From RGIG5612 sp045601405 (GTDB taxonomy: Bacteria > Bacillota > Clostridia > Lachnospirales > Lachnospiraceae), in NCBI GenBank assembly GCA_045601405.1, contig JAZRZO010000088.1, positions 1 through 51,712 of the forward strand: DNA of 51,712 nt, in the 5' to 3' direction. Positions 23,323 to 32,938 of this stretch are shown piece by piece (position 1 is the first letter of the stretch; every line of letters starts with the position of its first letter). A program made the position numbers and the translations under genes. Below the pieces are notes generated by a model, which saw nothing but the letters and a program-made list of their open reading frames with translations, was not told the origin of the DNA and did not search any database.

Positions 23323-24732
23323 TCAGGCCGCGTCCTCCCTTGTTAGTTTTTTTATCCAACCGTATTTTCTGAAATGAAGATATGTGGGAAGGCATTTAAA
23401 TATCTGGTCTGATTGTACCACAACTACAACCCATTCCACAGGCCACTTCCACCAGAATGCGGCCATAAAGGAAAGCGGCATAACAATCCCCCAGGTAGAG
23501 ATCAGATTCATGGCCATTGTGAATTTCGCATCACCTGCTCCCTGGATTATACCGAAGCTTACTGGCATCTGATAGCTCATGCCAACCATGATCACGGCCA
23601 TGATAAGGATAAGGTGGTCGGCCAGGACTGTTGCGTTGGGATTGAGGTCGTACAGAGACAAGAGCGGATCTTTAAGAACGACAAGAAGCACCGCAAGTAT
23701 CAGTCCTATCACCACATCCAGTGCCGAAAGTGCGCGCGCGTCGCTCCTTATTCTGTCCATATTGCCCCGGCCTATGCTTTGACCTATCATAACCGCGCTT
23801 GTAGAGCTCATGGCAAGAACTATAACCTTCAGATATTGATAGAAGGTGGTTGCCACTGAGTTGGCGGCAATGGCGTCTGCGGACAAGTGACCTAAGATCG
23901 CAGTCTGCATTGGAACCGATATTCCCCAGAGAACAGTGGCGCACATTATAGGGATGTATACCTTTATAAAATCTTTTCGAAGATCCCTGTTATTTTCAAA
24001 CAGCCAGAACCTGTCGCGCTGACCTGTGCCGGGATTGGGCTTTTTGAAAAGGTTCAGTTTCTTATCAAATTTGATCAGGAAGACCAGAACTATAATAAGC
24101 TCGATCATCCGGGCTATAAGAGTTCCTACTGCAGCACCCTTGATGCCAAGTTCAGGCAGTCCGAATCTTCCGAAGATCAGGCAGTAATTAATGCCGACAT
24201 TTACAACAAGGGATACTATGGAGATGTAAAAGGCAATATTAACCGTACCCACAGCTCTCAACGCCGCTATAAGGATATTGGTGATGATGAAAAGGAGAAA
24301 GGTCCACATTATCAGATGAAGGTATGAGGTGCCCTCCGCAATGATATCCGGCTCTGCTGTAAAGATGCGTATGATCCCCGAAGGGATAACGGTGCAGACT
24401 ATGATGATTGCGATACTTACCGCGGTGCCTACCTTAAGGGTTATGCCTGTTATTGTTCTGATTGGCTTTACAAGGCCTTTGCCCCAGTATTGTGAAGCAA
24501 GAACAACCAGGGCATTGCCGAAGGATATGGCAAACTGCTGAATGATAAAGAAAACCTGATTAACGGTTGCCGCTCCTGACAGCGCTGACTGACTGTATGT
24601 TCCAAGCATGATATTGTCAGCCATATTGACCGAATACGCGATTATATTCTGAAGAGCCACAAATGCCAGCATGGAAAAAGTGGATCTGTAAAACAGTTTA
24701 TCTTTGGTGAAAAAAGATGACTTTGTTCCCAA
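23323..24732 (-). CDS. MATE family efflux pump (second copy type)
   Basis: A 469-residue, twelve-helix transporter, distinct in sequence from the pump at 20161. It begins KDKLFYRSTFSMLAFVALQN, with VNMADNIMLGTYSQSALSGA as the first-half motif and VPMQTAILGHLSADAIAANS as the second-half motif. It starts with TTG, supported by a strong GGAGGT six bases upstream. It forms a two-gene operon with the GDPD and is divergent from a TetR regulator, which probably represses it through the dyad at 24850-24865. Confidence 0.92.
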   Translation of the reverse strand: MGTKSSFFTKDKLFYRSTFSMLAFVALQNIIAYSVNMADNIMLGTYSQSALSGAATVNQVFFIIQQFAISFGNALVVLASQYWGKGLVKPIRTITGITLKVGTAVSIAIIIVCTVIPSGIIRIFTAEPDIIAEGTSYLHLIMWTFLLFIITNILIAALRAVGTVNIAFYISIVSLVVNVGINYCLIFGRFGLPELGIKGAAVGTLIARMIELIIVLVFLIKFDKKLNLFKKPNPGTGQRDRFWLFENNRDLRKDFIKVYIPIMCATVLWGISVPMQTAILGHLSADAIAANSVATTFYQYLKVIVLAMSSTSAVMIGQSIGRGNMDRIRSDARALSALDVVIGLILAVLLVVLKDPLLSLYDLNPNATVLADHLILIMAVIMVGMSYQMPVSFGIIQGAGDAKFTMAMNLISTWGIVMPLSFMAAFWWKWPVEWVVVVVQSDQIFKCLPTYLHFRKYGWIKKLTREDAA

Positions 24733-24849
24733 ATCTTACCTCCGAAAAAGTATTGAACGATATTATGAAAATAAACGAATCAATTTAAAAATGTTGTTTA
24801 TTATACTATCACATTAAAAAAAAAGATGTTATTATACTTATTAATAACT

Positions 24850-24865
24850 TGTTGTTTATACAACA
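24850..24865. promoter_or_regulatory. Candidate TetR-family operator
   Basis: A perfect dyad TGTTGT-TTAT-ACAACA lies 21 bases upstream of the regulator ATG. A half-site TGTTGTTTAT recurs at 24792-24801, nearer the divergent MATE gene. Position and symmetry fit a TetR-dimer site controlling both directions; this is inferred. Confidence 0.6.
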
Positions 24866-24886
24866 TCATGTACAGAGGAAGTCGAA

Positions 24887-25498
24887 ATGGCGAAGGAAGA
24901 TCTCAGAATAGTAAAAACCCTTGAAAGCATTGATAAGGCGCTGCTTGAGTGTCTGAAGAAAAAACCGTTTAATAAGATAACCGTGGGGATGCTCTGCGAA
25001 AAAGCAAGGATAAACAGAACGACATTTTACAAGCACTACAGGGATAAATATGACCTTCTGGACAATTATATATCAAGAGTGATGGATGATTTCCGGAGGG
25101 AGAATGTAGTGGTTTTTATAGACGCGGATCCGGAGACTATAAATGAGGACAGATTTAAACTGCCCTTCAGAAAGACCGTTGATTTTGTAACCTCCAAAAA
25201 GGACATTTACGAGATATTATGGACAGCCCATATAGACAGGGATATCTTCGGCGAAATGGTGGAAACAGTTGCGGAAAGCATACTAAAAAGAAACATCAGA
25301 CAGAATCCGGAAATAGGAACAGATCAGGAAAAATTCTTTAAAGCGTCACTCTTCGCTAATATATTTGCATACAATCATCTTGTAAGTGTAAGATGGTGGA
25401 TGGCCAATGATTATATCATAGATAAAAATGAATTTTATAAAATGTTTGATGATATGATGAGGGAGGGCCTTTTCAAGGTTTTCAAAGAGCAGCTATAG
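24887..25498 (+). CDS. TetR/AcrR family transcriptional regulator
   Basis: A 203-residue regulator. The N-terminal DNA-binding domain (about 8-55) includes the helix-turn-helix TVGMLCEKARINRTTFYKHY, where the TFYKHY turn is a TetR hallmark; the C-terminal ligand/dimer domain (about 70-200) is all helical. It diverges from the MATE-GDPD operon over 154 bases holding a perfect dyad, so it probably controls that pump and itself. An AGAGG site precedes the ATG. The inducing ligand is unknown. Confidence 0.9.
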   Translation: MAKEDLRIVKTLESIDKALLECLKKKPFNKITVGMLCEKARINRTTFYKHYRDKYDLLDNYISRVMDDFRRENVVVFIDADPETINEDRFKLPFRKTVDFVTSKKDIYEILWTAHIDRDIFGEMVETVAESILKRNIRQNPEIGTDQEKFFKASLFANIFAYNHLVSVRWWMANDYIIDKNEFYKMFDDMMREGLFKVFKEQL

Positions 25499-25499
25499 G

Positions 25500-25528
25500 T
25501 TTAAAGCAAAGCTGTTTTATGATAAAAT
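25500..25528 (+). promoter_or_regulatory. Putative promoter of the pyrH operon
   Basis: TTTAAA (25500-25505), 17 bases, TAAAAT (25523-25528), just after the TetR stop and 38 bases before pyrH. Both hexamers are one or two bases off consensus. Confidence 0.4.
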
Positions 25529-25565
25529 ACCCGAAAAAAGCCGTGATGATATATAGGAGAGGGAT

Positions 25566-26294
25566 ATGGCAGACACTAAAAAAACAAAAAAATACGCAAG
25601 AATACTTTTAAAACTGAGCGGTGAAGCTCTTAAGGCTGATGACGGGGGCTATAATGAACAGGAGATTGTCCGCATCGCCGCGCAGGTAAAAAAGGTTATC
25701 CGCAGCGGTACAGATGTAGGGATCGTTATCGGCGGCGGAAATATATGGAGAGGAAAGAGCAACCTGCAGATAGACAGGCCTAAGTCTGATTCCATAGGAA
25801 TGCTGGCAACAGTAATGAACTGTATTTATGTTTCAGAACACTTCCGTGCAGCAAAGATAAAAACAGCAATATTTACTCCGTGGCCGGTCAGCACCTTCAC
25901 AGAAGTATTCAGCAAGGATAAGGTAAACGAATACTTTAAGGAGGGCAGGGCTGTATTCTTTGCCGGTGGAACGGGACACCCTTATTTTTCAACAGATACC
26001 GGAGTAGTCCTGAGGGCAATGGAGATGAATGCGGATATGATACTGGCCGCAAAAAATGTTGATGGGGTTTATGACTCAGACCCGGAAAAGGATCCTGATG
26101 CTAAAAAGTTCAAAAAGATCTCAATACATGATGTTGTTGAAAAAAAACTCGGTGTTATCGATCTTGCAGCATCCGCGCTTTTAGATGAACACCAGATACC
26201 TATGAGGGTCTTTGCACTTAAGGAGAAAGATTCGATAGTAAAGGCGCTTTCCAACAGCTTTAGCGGAACTGATGTAGTGATAGATAAAAAATAA
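25566..26294 (+). CDS. pyrH: UMP kinase
   Basis: A 242-residue amino-acid-kinase-fold enzyme that phosphorylates UMP to UDP for pyrimidine nucleotide and sugar-nucleotide supply. Signatures: RILLKLSGEAL, VIGGGNIWRG, DSIGMLATVMNC, and the nucleotide-binding VLRAMEMNADMILAAKNVDGVY. The ATG follows GGAGAGGG. It opens the packed operon pyrH-frr-uppS-cdsA-dxr-rseP-ispG. A Lys-rich N-terminal extension (TKKTKKY) is present. Confidence 0.97.
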   Translation: MADTKKTKKYARILLKLSGEALKADDGGYNEQEIVRIAAQVKKVIRSGTDVGIVIGGGNIWRGKSNLQIDRPKSDSIGMLATVMNCIYVSEHFRAAKIKTAIFTPWPVSTFTEVFSKDKVNEYFKEGRAVFFAGGTGHPYFSTDTGVVLRAMEMNADMILAAKNVDGVYDSDPEKDPDAKKFKKISIHDVVEKKLGVIDLAASALLDEHQIPMRVFALKEKDSIVKALSNSFSGTDVVIDKK

Positions 26295-26318
26295 TTGATC
26301 ATAAGAGAGGTAGAAGCC

Positions 26319-26873
26319 ATGGATGAAAGAATCGCTAAATATGATGAAAAAATGGGAAAAACCCTGAGCAACCTTCGTCAGGAATATGACGGGATAAGAG
26401 CAGGCAGGGCAAATCCGCATATTCTTGATAAGATAACAGTTGATTATTACGGCACACAGACCCCTCTTCAGCAGGTAGGGAACATATCTGTGCCCGAACC
26501 GAAATGCATAGTCATCTCCCCATGGGAAGCAAATATGGTAAAAGAAATAGAAAAAGCATTAAATGCCTCCGATATAGGGATTAATCCTGTTACAGACGGA
26601 AAGAATATCAGGCTGGTGTTTCCCGAGCTTACGGAGGAGCGAAGGAAAGATCTGGCAAAGGATGTAAAGAAAAAAGGCGAGGACGCCAAGGTTGCCATCC
26701 GTAATATAAGAAGGGATGGCATAGAACACTTTAAGAAGATCGTAAAAGCAAAAGAAGTGTCTGAGGACGAAGGAAAAGATCTTGAAGATGAAATGCAGAA
26801 GATCACTGACAGGTTCATAGCAGAAATAGACAAAGAGATATCTGCCAAGTCTGATGAGATAATGACAGTATAA
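26319..26873 (+). CDS. frr: Ribosome recycling factor
   Basis: A 184-residue L-shaped two-domain factor that, with EF-G, splits post-termination ribosomes. Signatures: LRQEYDGIRAGRANPHILDKI, the central beta domain with QVGNISVPEPKCIVISPWE, and the helical end LTEERRKDLAKDVKKKGEDAK. The ATG at 26319 follows GAGAGG; an in-frame ATG eight codons earlier has no proper site. Its stop overlaps the uppS start (TAATG). Confidence 0.97.
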   Translation: MDERIAKYDEKMGKTLSNLRQEYDGIRAGRANPHILDKITVDYYGTQTPLQQVGNISVPEPKCIVISPWEANMVKEIEKALNASDIGINPVTDGKNIRLVFPELTEERRKDLAKDVKKKGEDAKVAIRNIRRDGIEHFKKIVKAKEVSEDEGKDLEDEMQKITDRFIAEIDKEISAKSDEIMTV

Positions 26874-27574
26874 TGAATATTAAAGTACCTCAGCATATTG
26901 CTATTATAATGGATGGAAACGGCAGGTGGGCAAAGGCGAAGCACCGGCCTAGGACATACGGGCACGCGAAAGGCGCCAGAGTCCTTGAACAGATACTTGA
27001 GGACGCTGACGATCTCGGTGTTAAATATCTTACCGTCTACGCATTTTCAACGGAAAACTGGGCAAGACCGTATGAAGAGATAAGTGTGATAATGAATCTT
27101 TTCAGAAAGTACCTGACAGACTCGGTTGAAAAGTGCATGAAAAACAACGTCAGATGCAGAGTGATCGGAGATAAGACAAGACTTGATTCAGACATTAGAG
27201 AAGCCGTTAAAAATCTTGAAGAGACAACAAAGAACAACACGGGTATAACTTTTCTCATAGCTATCAATTACGGCTCGCGCGACGAGATGACAAGAGCCGT
27301 AAAGAAGCTGGTCAAGGCGGAAAAAGCCGGAAAGATAAAAAGCATAAATGAAAAAACCATCGGGCAGTTTCTTGATACAGCAGATGTGCCTGACCCGGAT
27401 CTTCTTATAAGAACCAGCGGGGAAGAGAGGCTTTCTAATTTTCTGCTCTGGCAGCTGGCGTATTCAGAATTCTATTTTACTGATGTGCCTTGGCCAGATT
27501 TTGATAAAAACGAATTGATAAAAGCAATTGAAAAATATTCATCCCGTGACAGAAGGTATGGAAAACTGAAATAA
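26873..27574 (+). CDS. uppS: Undecaprenyl diphosphate synthase (isoprenyl transferase)
   Basis: A 233-residue cis-prenyltransferase that builds the C55 lipid carrier for peptidoglycan and surface glycans. Signatures: IAIIMDGNGRWAKAKHRPR with catalytic Asp, GHAKGA, TVYAFSTENWARP, and PDLLIRTSGEERLSNFLLW near the end. Its start overlaps the frr stop by one base. It is linked functionally with dxr and ispG in the same operon (precursor supply) and with the glycan islands (consumers of the carrier). Confidence 0.97.
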   Translation: MNIKVPQHIAIIMDGNGRWAKAKHRPRTYGHAKGARVLEQILEDADDLGVKYLTVYAFSTENWARPYEEISVIMNLFRKYLTDSVEKCMKNNVRCRVIGDKTRLDSDIREAVKNLEETTKNNTGITFLIAINYGSRDEMTRAVKKLVKAEKAGKIKSINEKTIGQFLDTADVPDPDLLIRTSGEERLSNFLLWQLAYSEFYFTDVPWPDFDKNELIKAIEKYSSRDRRYGKLK

Positions 27575-27590
27575 AAGAGGAATACGGATC

Positions 27591-28478
27591 GTGGCAGATA
27601 ATGACAGAAGAAACAAAAGAGATGTAGGCGATGAAAGCTCGGGGAATCTTTTAAAAACAAAAAAATTCTGGACCAGGCTTATCAGCGGCATAGTCTTGAT
27701 AGCTGTTCTTATAGCCGTTTTTGTTTTAGGCGGTTATGTGATGTGGGGATTTCTGCTTGCTCTTTCGCTTGTCGGCATGTTTGAGTTCAACAGGGCTTTG
27801 AAGCTTCACTGGGGCGTCTTTGCGTGGGTAGGATATATAGCGGCAATAGCTTATTATCTGCTTATCCTGCTGTCCGGCTCAATTGAATATACGCTTCTGG
27901 TATTTGCGATATTGCTTGTATTGGATCTGGCAGTGTTCGTCTTTACTTACCCGAGATACTCCCTGCAGCAGACATTTGCAGGCTTTTTCAATGTTTTTTA
28001 TGTGGCGGTAGCGCTTTCATTTATGTACATTGTCAGGATACATCCCCCGTCAGGAGCGTACCTTGTATGGCTCTGTATAATATCCTCCTGGGGATGCGAT
28101 ATATTTGCGTACCTCTTCGGGCTGCTCTTTGGAAAGCATCAGCTTGTCCCGCGCCTGAGTCCTAAAAAAAGCGTGGAGGGCGCGATAGGCGGAGTCATAG
28201 GTTCGATAGCGATAGCAGTTGCGTATGGATTTATAGTGCAGAGGTTTATCCCTGATGTTAAGCTGGCGCCGCTGATCTTCCCGATCATCTGTCTGCTGGG
28301 TGCCGCGGCAAGCCAGATAGGCGATCTTGCTGCGTCAGCAATTAAAAGAAAAGTTGGTATAAAGGATTACGGAAAGATATTGCCGGGGCATGGAGGGATA
28401 CTCGACAGATTTGACAGCGTAATAATCGTTGCCCCGATAATCTATCTGATAACGATCTATTTGAATATAGTTAACTGA
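27591..28478 (+). CDS. cdsA: Phosphatidate cytidylyltransferase
   Basis: A 295-residue, roughly eight-helix membrane enzyme that makes CDP-diacylglycerol for phospholipids. The C-terminal family signature is clear: SPKKSVEGAIGGVIGS, QIGDLAASAIKRKVGIKDYG and LPGHGGILDRFDS. It starts with GTG behind an AGAGG, 16 bases after uppS. The N-terminus is a charged cytosolic stretch of about 25 residues. dxr follows one base after the stop. Confidence 0.97.
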   Translation: MADNDRRNKRDVGDESSGNLLKTKKFWTRLISGIVLIAVLIAVFVLGGYVMWGFLLALSLVGMFEFNRALKLHWGVFAWVGYIAAIAYYLLILLSGSIEYTLLVFAILLVLDLAVFVFTYPRYSLQQTFAGFFNVFYVAVALSFMYIVRIHPPSGAYLVWLCIISSWGCDIFAYLFGLLFGKHQLVPRLSPKKSVEGAIGGVIGSIAIAVAYGFIVQRFIPDVKLAPLIFPIICLLGAAASQIGDLAASAIKRKVGIKDYGKILPGHGGILDRFDSVIIVAPIIYLITIYLNIVN

Positions 28479-28479
28479 T

Positions 28480-29634
28480 ATGAAGAATCTATCTATACTG
28501 GGCTCAACCGGCTCTATCGGAACGCAGACCTTGGAGATAGTCAGAAAAAACCCCGATCTTAAGGTAAATGCCCTTAGTGCAAATAATAATATAGACCTGC
28601 TGAGTGATCAGATTCTGGAGTTTTCTCCGAAACTTGTCTGTGTTTATAACGAAGATAACATCCCTCTTTTAGTGAAAACATTAAAGGAAAAGGATGGCAC
28701 AGGTCATGCGGCAGACCAGACAACGATAGTTGGAGGAATGGATGGGCTTTGCAGCGCTGCGTCGTTTGGGGAGTCAGATATAACGGTATGCGCGGTTGTC
28801 GGGATGATAGGCATCCGGCCGGCAATGGCGGCAATAAAAGCCGGCAAAGACCTTGCCCTTGCAAATAAGGAAACCCTGGTATGCGCTGGCAGCATCATAA
28901 TGAGAGAAGCGCAGACGCAGGGAGTCAGGATAATTCCGGTGGATTCGGAACATAGCGCAATATTTCAATGCCTTAACGGGGAGCGTGGCAATAATATTGA
29001 AAAGATCATACTCACAGCCTCGGGAGGGCCATTCAGAGGCAAAAAGAGGGAATATCTTGCGAAGGTTACCCTGGAAGATGCCTTGAAACATCCTAACTGG
29101 TCAATGGGAATGAAAGTAACTATTGATTCATCGACCTTGGCTAACAAAGGACTTGAGGTGATAGAGGCAAAGTGGCTTTTTGATGTGGAACCTGACAGGA
29201 TAGAAGTTGTCATTCAGCCGCAGAGCATGATACATTCCGCAGTTCAATTTGAAGACGGAGCGATAATGGCACAGATGGGAACCCCGGATATGAAGATTCC
29301 CATACAGTATGCGCTTATGTATCCTGAAAGGAGATATATCAAAGGTGAACGTGTTGATTTGTTTGAGCTGGCTCATCTTGATCTTGAAAAACCGGATACA
29401 GATACCTTTAAAGCGCTGGCCCTGGCATTCAGGGCAATCAAAACCGGTGGTACTATGCCGACGGTATTCAATGCGGCGAATGAAAGGGCTGTCGCGGATT
29501 TTATATCCGGCAGGATAGCCTATATCGATATAGCGGACAGGATAGAGGATGAAATGAACAGCCACGAGCCTGTTATGGAACCGACATTAGATGAGATCAT
29601 CGAAACAGGTGAAAGGATAATAAATAAACAGTAA
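28480..29634 (+). CDS. dxr: 1-deoxy-D-xylulose 5-phosphate reductoisomerase
   Basis: A 384-residue NADPH-dependent enzyme for the second step of the MEP isoprenoid pathway. Signatures: the nucleotide-binding LGSTGSIGTQTLEIVRK at the N-terminus, ALANKETLVCAGSII, the metal/substrate loops PVDSEHSAIFQCL and LTASGGPFRG, and NWSMGMKVTIDSSTLANKG. It is part of the pyrH operon; its stop overlaps the rseP start (TAATG). Confidence 0.97.
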   Translation: MKNLSILGSTGSIGTQTLEIVRKNPDLKVNALSANNNIDLLSDQILEFSPKLVCVYNEDNIPLLVKTLKEKDGTGHAADQTTIVGGMDGLCSAASFGESDITVCAVVGMIGIRPAMAAIKAGKDLALANKETLVCAGSIIMREAQTQGVRIIPVDSEHSAIFQCLNGERGNNIEKIILTASGGPFRGKKREYLAKVTLEDALKHPNWSMGMKVTIDSSTLANKGLEVIEAKWLFDVEPDRIEVVIQPQSMIHSAVQFEDGAIMAQMGTPDMKIPIQYALMYPERRYIKGERVDLFELAHLDLEKPDTDTFKALALAFRAIKTGGTMPTVFNAANERAVADFISGRIAYIDIADRIEDEMNSHEPVMEPTLDEIIETGERIINKQ

Positions 29635-30950
29635 TGAGTGTTATAAGCATAATAATAGCAATAGTCATACTGGGGGTAATAGTCCTTGTCCATGAATTCG
29701 GACATTTTATCGTTGCGAGGAAGAACGGAGTTTTTGTAAAAGAATTTTCTATAGGCTTTGGTCCGAGGATAGTTTCGCATGTAAGTAAAAAGAGCGGAAC
29801 CAGATTCTCTTGGAAAGCGATACCGTTTGGTGGCTCCTGTCAGATGCTCGGCGCATTTGAAGATGAAGATGACGGCACGGATGACGAAAGATCGTATGAC
29901 AAAAAAAGTGTCTGGGCAAGGATGAGCATAACCCTTGCTGGCCCGGTATTTAACTTTATGCTTGCATTTGTTCTTGCCGTAATAGTGATAGGCACCGCCG
30001 GATACGACCCTGCAAGAGTTACAGCTGTTACGGAAGGTTCTCCGGCATATGAGGCAGGACTGAGAGAAGGCGACATAATAACAAATTATAATGGGAGCGG
30101 TATAGACTTTGGAAGAGAGATATATCTTGAAAACTATATCCACCCCATGGAAAAAGATAAGTCTGTTAAGATCACCTATAGGAGGGATGGTAAAAAACAT
30201 AAGATAGAAGTGCTTCCGGAAGAGATCGAATACTATGCCATAGGCCTTTCATATTATGCGAATGAGGCTCCGGCGGAAATATCAGAGGTGGGTGAGAACA
30301 GCCCGCTGTATGAAGCCGGGCTTAAAGAGGGCGATGTGATAACATCGATAGACGGAACAAAAATAGAAACCGGTTTGGAACTCAGCGAATATTTTGATAC
30401 ACATGAGCTTGCGGAAAAAGAGCTTGATGTCTCATATATACATAAAGGTGTTGAGCTCGAGACAAAGATAAAACCGGCAAAAGCAATTGCCTTTAGGGCA
30501 GGCTTTGCCTACAATATGAATAATGAAAAAGCAAGTGCGGGACAGACCATCAGGTACAGCTTCGCTGAACTGAAATATCAGATCGTTTCAGTGTTTAAGA
30601 GCCTTGGCATACTGTTCTCTGGCAAGGGCTCGCTTGATATGCTCTCTGGTCCTGTCGGGATAGTGGAGATCATAGGCACAACCTATGACGCGTCGGCCCC
30701 ATCAGGTTTTTCGACAGTAATGATTAATATGCTGAGCATAATCATCCTCCTCAGCACAAACCTGGGCGTGATAAACCTGCTGCCACTCCCTGCTTTGGAC
30801 GGAGGAAAGTTCATACTTTTAATAATTGAAGCAATACGCGGAAAACTAATAAAGAAAAAATATGAGGGGATAATAACAATGGCAGGGGCCGTACTCATCA
30901 TGCTCCTTGCGGTTGTGGTACTGGTTAATGACGTGTTGAAATTCTTTTGA
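29634..30950 (+). CDS. rseP: RseP/RasP-type site-2 membrane metalloprotease
   Basis: A 438-residue M50 intramembrane protease. The zinc site HEFGH is in the first helix (His20, Glu21, His24), and the C-terminal zinc ligand motif LPALDGGKF is near residue 380. Between them are two tandem PDZ domains (about 120-205 and 215-290; SPAYEAGLREGDIITNYNG and SPLYEAGLKEGDVITSIDG). Many Firmicutes RasP proteins have one PDZ domain, so the pair is notable. It cleaves membrane-bound anti-sigma factors and signal-peptide remnants; the ECF/DUF4349 pair at 1.9-2.4 kb is a speculative client. Confidence 0.95.
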   Translation: MSVISIIIAIVILGVIVLVHEFGHFIVARKNGVFVKEFSIGFGPRIVSHVSKKSGTRFSWKAIPFGGSCQMLGAFEDEDDGTDDERSYDKKSVWARMSITLAGPVFNFMLAFVLAVIVIGTAGYDPARVTAVTEGSPAYEAGLREGDIITNYNGSGIDFGREIYLENYIHPMEKDKSVKITYRRDGKKHKIEVLPEEIEYYAIGLSYYANEAPAEISEVGENSPLYEAGLKEGDVITSIDGTKIETGLELSEYFDTHELAEKELDVSYIHKGVELETKIKPAKAIAFRAGFAYNMNNEKASAGQTIRYSFAELKYQIVSVFKSLGILFSGKGSLDMLSGPVGIVEIIGTTYDASAPSGFSTVMINMLSIIILLSTNLGVINLLPLPALDGGKFILLIIEAIRGKLIKKKYEGIITMAGAVLIMLLAVVVLVNDVLKFF

Positions 30951-30958
30951 CGTAAATC

Positions 30959-32029
30959 ATGTTATATAGAGAAGAAACAAAAAAAATAAAAATAGGAAAT
31001 ATTGTGATAGGCGGGGGCGCCCCGATAGCGATACAGTCAATGACCAACACCAAAACATGGGATGTAAAAGCTACAGTCAATCAGATACATGCGCTGGAAA
31101 AGGCCGGATGCGAGATAGTAAGATGCACAGCCAACACTAAAGAAGCTGCATGCGCATTCAGATCGATAAAAAAAGAGATATCGATCTCTCTTGTAGCGGA
31201 CATTCATTTTGATCATAAGCTTGCAATCCTCGCAATGGAAAACGGAGCGGACAAGATAAGGATAAATCCCGGGAACATTGGAGGAAAGGAAAATATAAAA
31301 GCAGTTACAGACTGTGCCAGGGAACGCGGGATCCCTATACGCGTAGGAGTAAACTCCGGTTCGCTTGAAAATGAACTGATCGAAAAGTACGGCGGCGTAT
31401 GTGCTGAAGGCCTTGTTGAAAGCGCCTTGGGTAAGGTAAAACTGATAGAGGATATCGGATATGACAACCTGGTGGTCAGCATAAAGAGCAGCGATGTTAT
31501 AATGTGCGCAAAGGCCTATGAGCTTATTGCGCAAAAATGCAAATATCCTCTGCATGTCGGAATTACGGAATCAGGGACTGTGTTTTCGGGAAATATAAAG
31601 AGCGCAGTAGGTCTTGGAATAATACTTTACCAGGGAATAGGCGATACTATCCGCGTTTCTCTTACAGGTGATCCTGTGGAAGAGATAAGAAGCGCTAAAG
31701 CCATACTCAGGGACCTTGGCCTGAGAAAAGAGGGGATCTCGGTAATATCATGTCCTACATGCGGCCGTACAGAGATAAACCTGATAGACCTTGCGGAAAA
31801 GGTTGAAAGACTAACCTCGGGATATGACCTTTCGATCAAGGTTGCAGTTATGGGCTGCGTTGTTAACGGGCCGGGAGAGGCAAAAGAGGCCGATCTTGGT
31901 ATAGCAGGCGGAAAAGGCTGCGGACTCCTCATAAAAAAGGGTGAGATCATCAAAAAGCTGGATGAGGATAAGCTGATTGATGCCTTGAAGGACGAGCTTG
32001 ACAGCTGGGATACATACAATAAAAAATAA
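30959..32029 (+). CDS. ispG: (E)-4-hydroxy-3-methylbut-2-enyl-diphosphate synthase
   Basis: A 356-residue iron-sulfur enzyme of the MEP pathway. It has an N-terminal TIM barrel (IGGGAPIAIQSMTNTKTWD; KIRINPGNIGG; IRVGVNSGSLE) and a C-terminal [4Fe-4S] domain with three cysteines in SCPTCGRTEIN and VMGCVVNGPGEA. It is the last housekeeping gene of the operon, eight bases after rseP, and has no strong SD of its own. In related gene orders polC follows; here 13.8 kb of surface-glycan genes come first. Confidence 0.97.
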   Translation: MLYREETKKIKIGNIVIGGGAPIAIQSMTNTKTWDVKATVNQIHALEKAGCEIVRCTANTKEAACAFRSIKKEISISLVADIHFDHKLAILAMENGADKIRINPGNIGGKENIKAVTDCARERGIPIRVGVNSGSLENELIEKYGGVCAEGLVESALGKVKLIEDIGYDNLVVSIKSSDVIMCAKAYELIAQKCKYPLHVGITESGTVFSGNIKSAVGLGIILYQGIGDTIRVSLTGDPVEEIRSAKAILRDLGLRKEGISVISCPTCGRTEINLIDLAEKVERLTSGYDLSIKVAVMGCVVNGPGEAKEADLGIAGGKGCGLLIKKGEIIKKLDEDKLIDALKDELDSWDTYNKK

Positions 32030-32057
32030 TGATATCAAAGAAAAGGAATGACCAGAG

Positions 32058-32888
32058 GTGAATAAAGACATTACTATCATAATCGCTACTCACAGACCAT
32101 ATCAGATGCCTGAAGACGATATGTATCTGCCGGTTCATGTAGGCGCTGAAGGGAAGCTGGATGAAAACGGCGCCCCTCTTGATCTTGGTTATTTAAAGGA
32201 TAATTCGGGTGATAATATTTCGGAACTTAATCCGAGTTTCTGTGAGCTGACAGGTCTATACTGGGCGTGGAAAAATCTGGATGCAGAATATATCGGTCTG
32301 GCGCATTACAGACGTCATTTTGGATATAAAAAAGGAAAAGACCTTTTTGATTCGGTTCTGACATACGATCAGATAAAACCATACCTGGGAAAGATCAAAG
32401 TATTCACTCCGAATAAAAGGAAATATTACATTGAAACCCTTTACGACCATTATAAACATACGCATTATATAGAACAGCTTGATGAGACACGCAGGATAAT
32501 CGGGGATATCTATCCGGAATACATTGCGAACTTTGACAGTGTGGTAAAACAAACATACGGGTATATGTTCAACATGATGATAATGAGAAAGGATCTTCTT
32601 GATGATTATTGCAAGTGGCTTTTTGATATTTTGTTTGAACTTAAGGACCGCATGGCGGGAAATAAAGAAATGCAGGAGCTTTCAGCATTTCAGAGCAGGT
32701 TTTACGGCAGAGTGAGCGAGATAATATTTAATGTCTGGCTGGATAAAAAAACAGAAACCGGGGAAATAAAAAACAATGAAAGAAAGGAAATCCCCGTAAT
32801 CCATATGGATGATATAAACTGGTGGAAAAAAGGGACCGCATTTCTTAAGGCTAAATTCACCGGAAAAAGATATGAGGGGAGCTTTTAG
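32058..32888 (+). CDS. DUF4422 glycosyltransferase-like protein
   Basis: A 276-residue cytosolic protein of the DUF4422 family, which occurs in capsule and exopolysaccharide clusters. Typical segments are TIIIATHRPYQMPED at the start, the acceptor/donor-like NPSFCELTGLYWAWKNLD and GLAHYRRHFGY (about 62-95), and MFNMMIMRKDLLDDYCKWLF. It is presumed to be a sugar transferase. The GTG start follows AAAAGGAATGACC. It begins the inserted glycan island 28 bases after ispG, so it may be transcribed from the pyrH operon. Confidence 0.82.
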   Translation: MNKDITIIIATHRPYQMPEDDMYLPVHVGAEGKLDENGAPLDLGYLKDNSGDNISELNPSFCELTGLYWAWKNLDAEYIGLAHYRRHFGYKKGKDLFDSVLTYDQIKPYLGKIKVFTPNKRKYYIETLYDHYKHTHYIEQLDETRRIIGDIYPEYIANFDSVVKQTYGYMFNMMIMRKDLLDDYCKWLFDILFELKDRMAGNKEMQELSAFQSRFYGRVSEIIFNVWLDKKTETGEIKNNERKEIPVIHMDDINWWKKGTAFLKAKFTGKRYEGSF

Positions 32889-32938
32889 CGCCGGATCTTA
32901 TATCACTGATGATAAATAAAAAAGGACGAACGCATATA

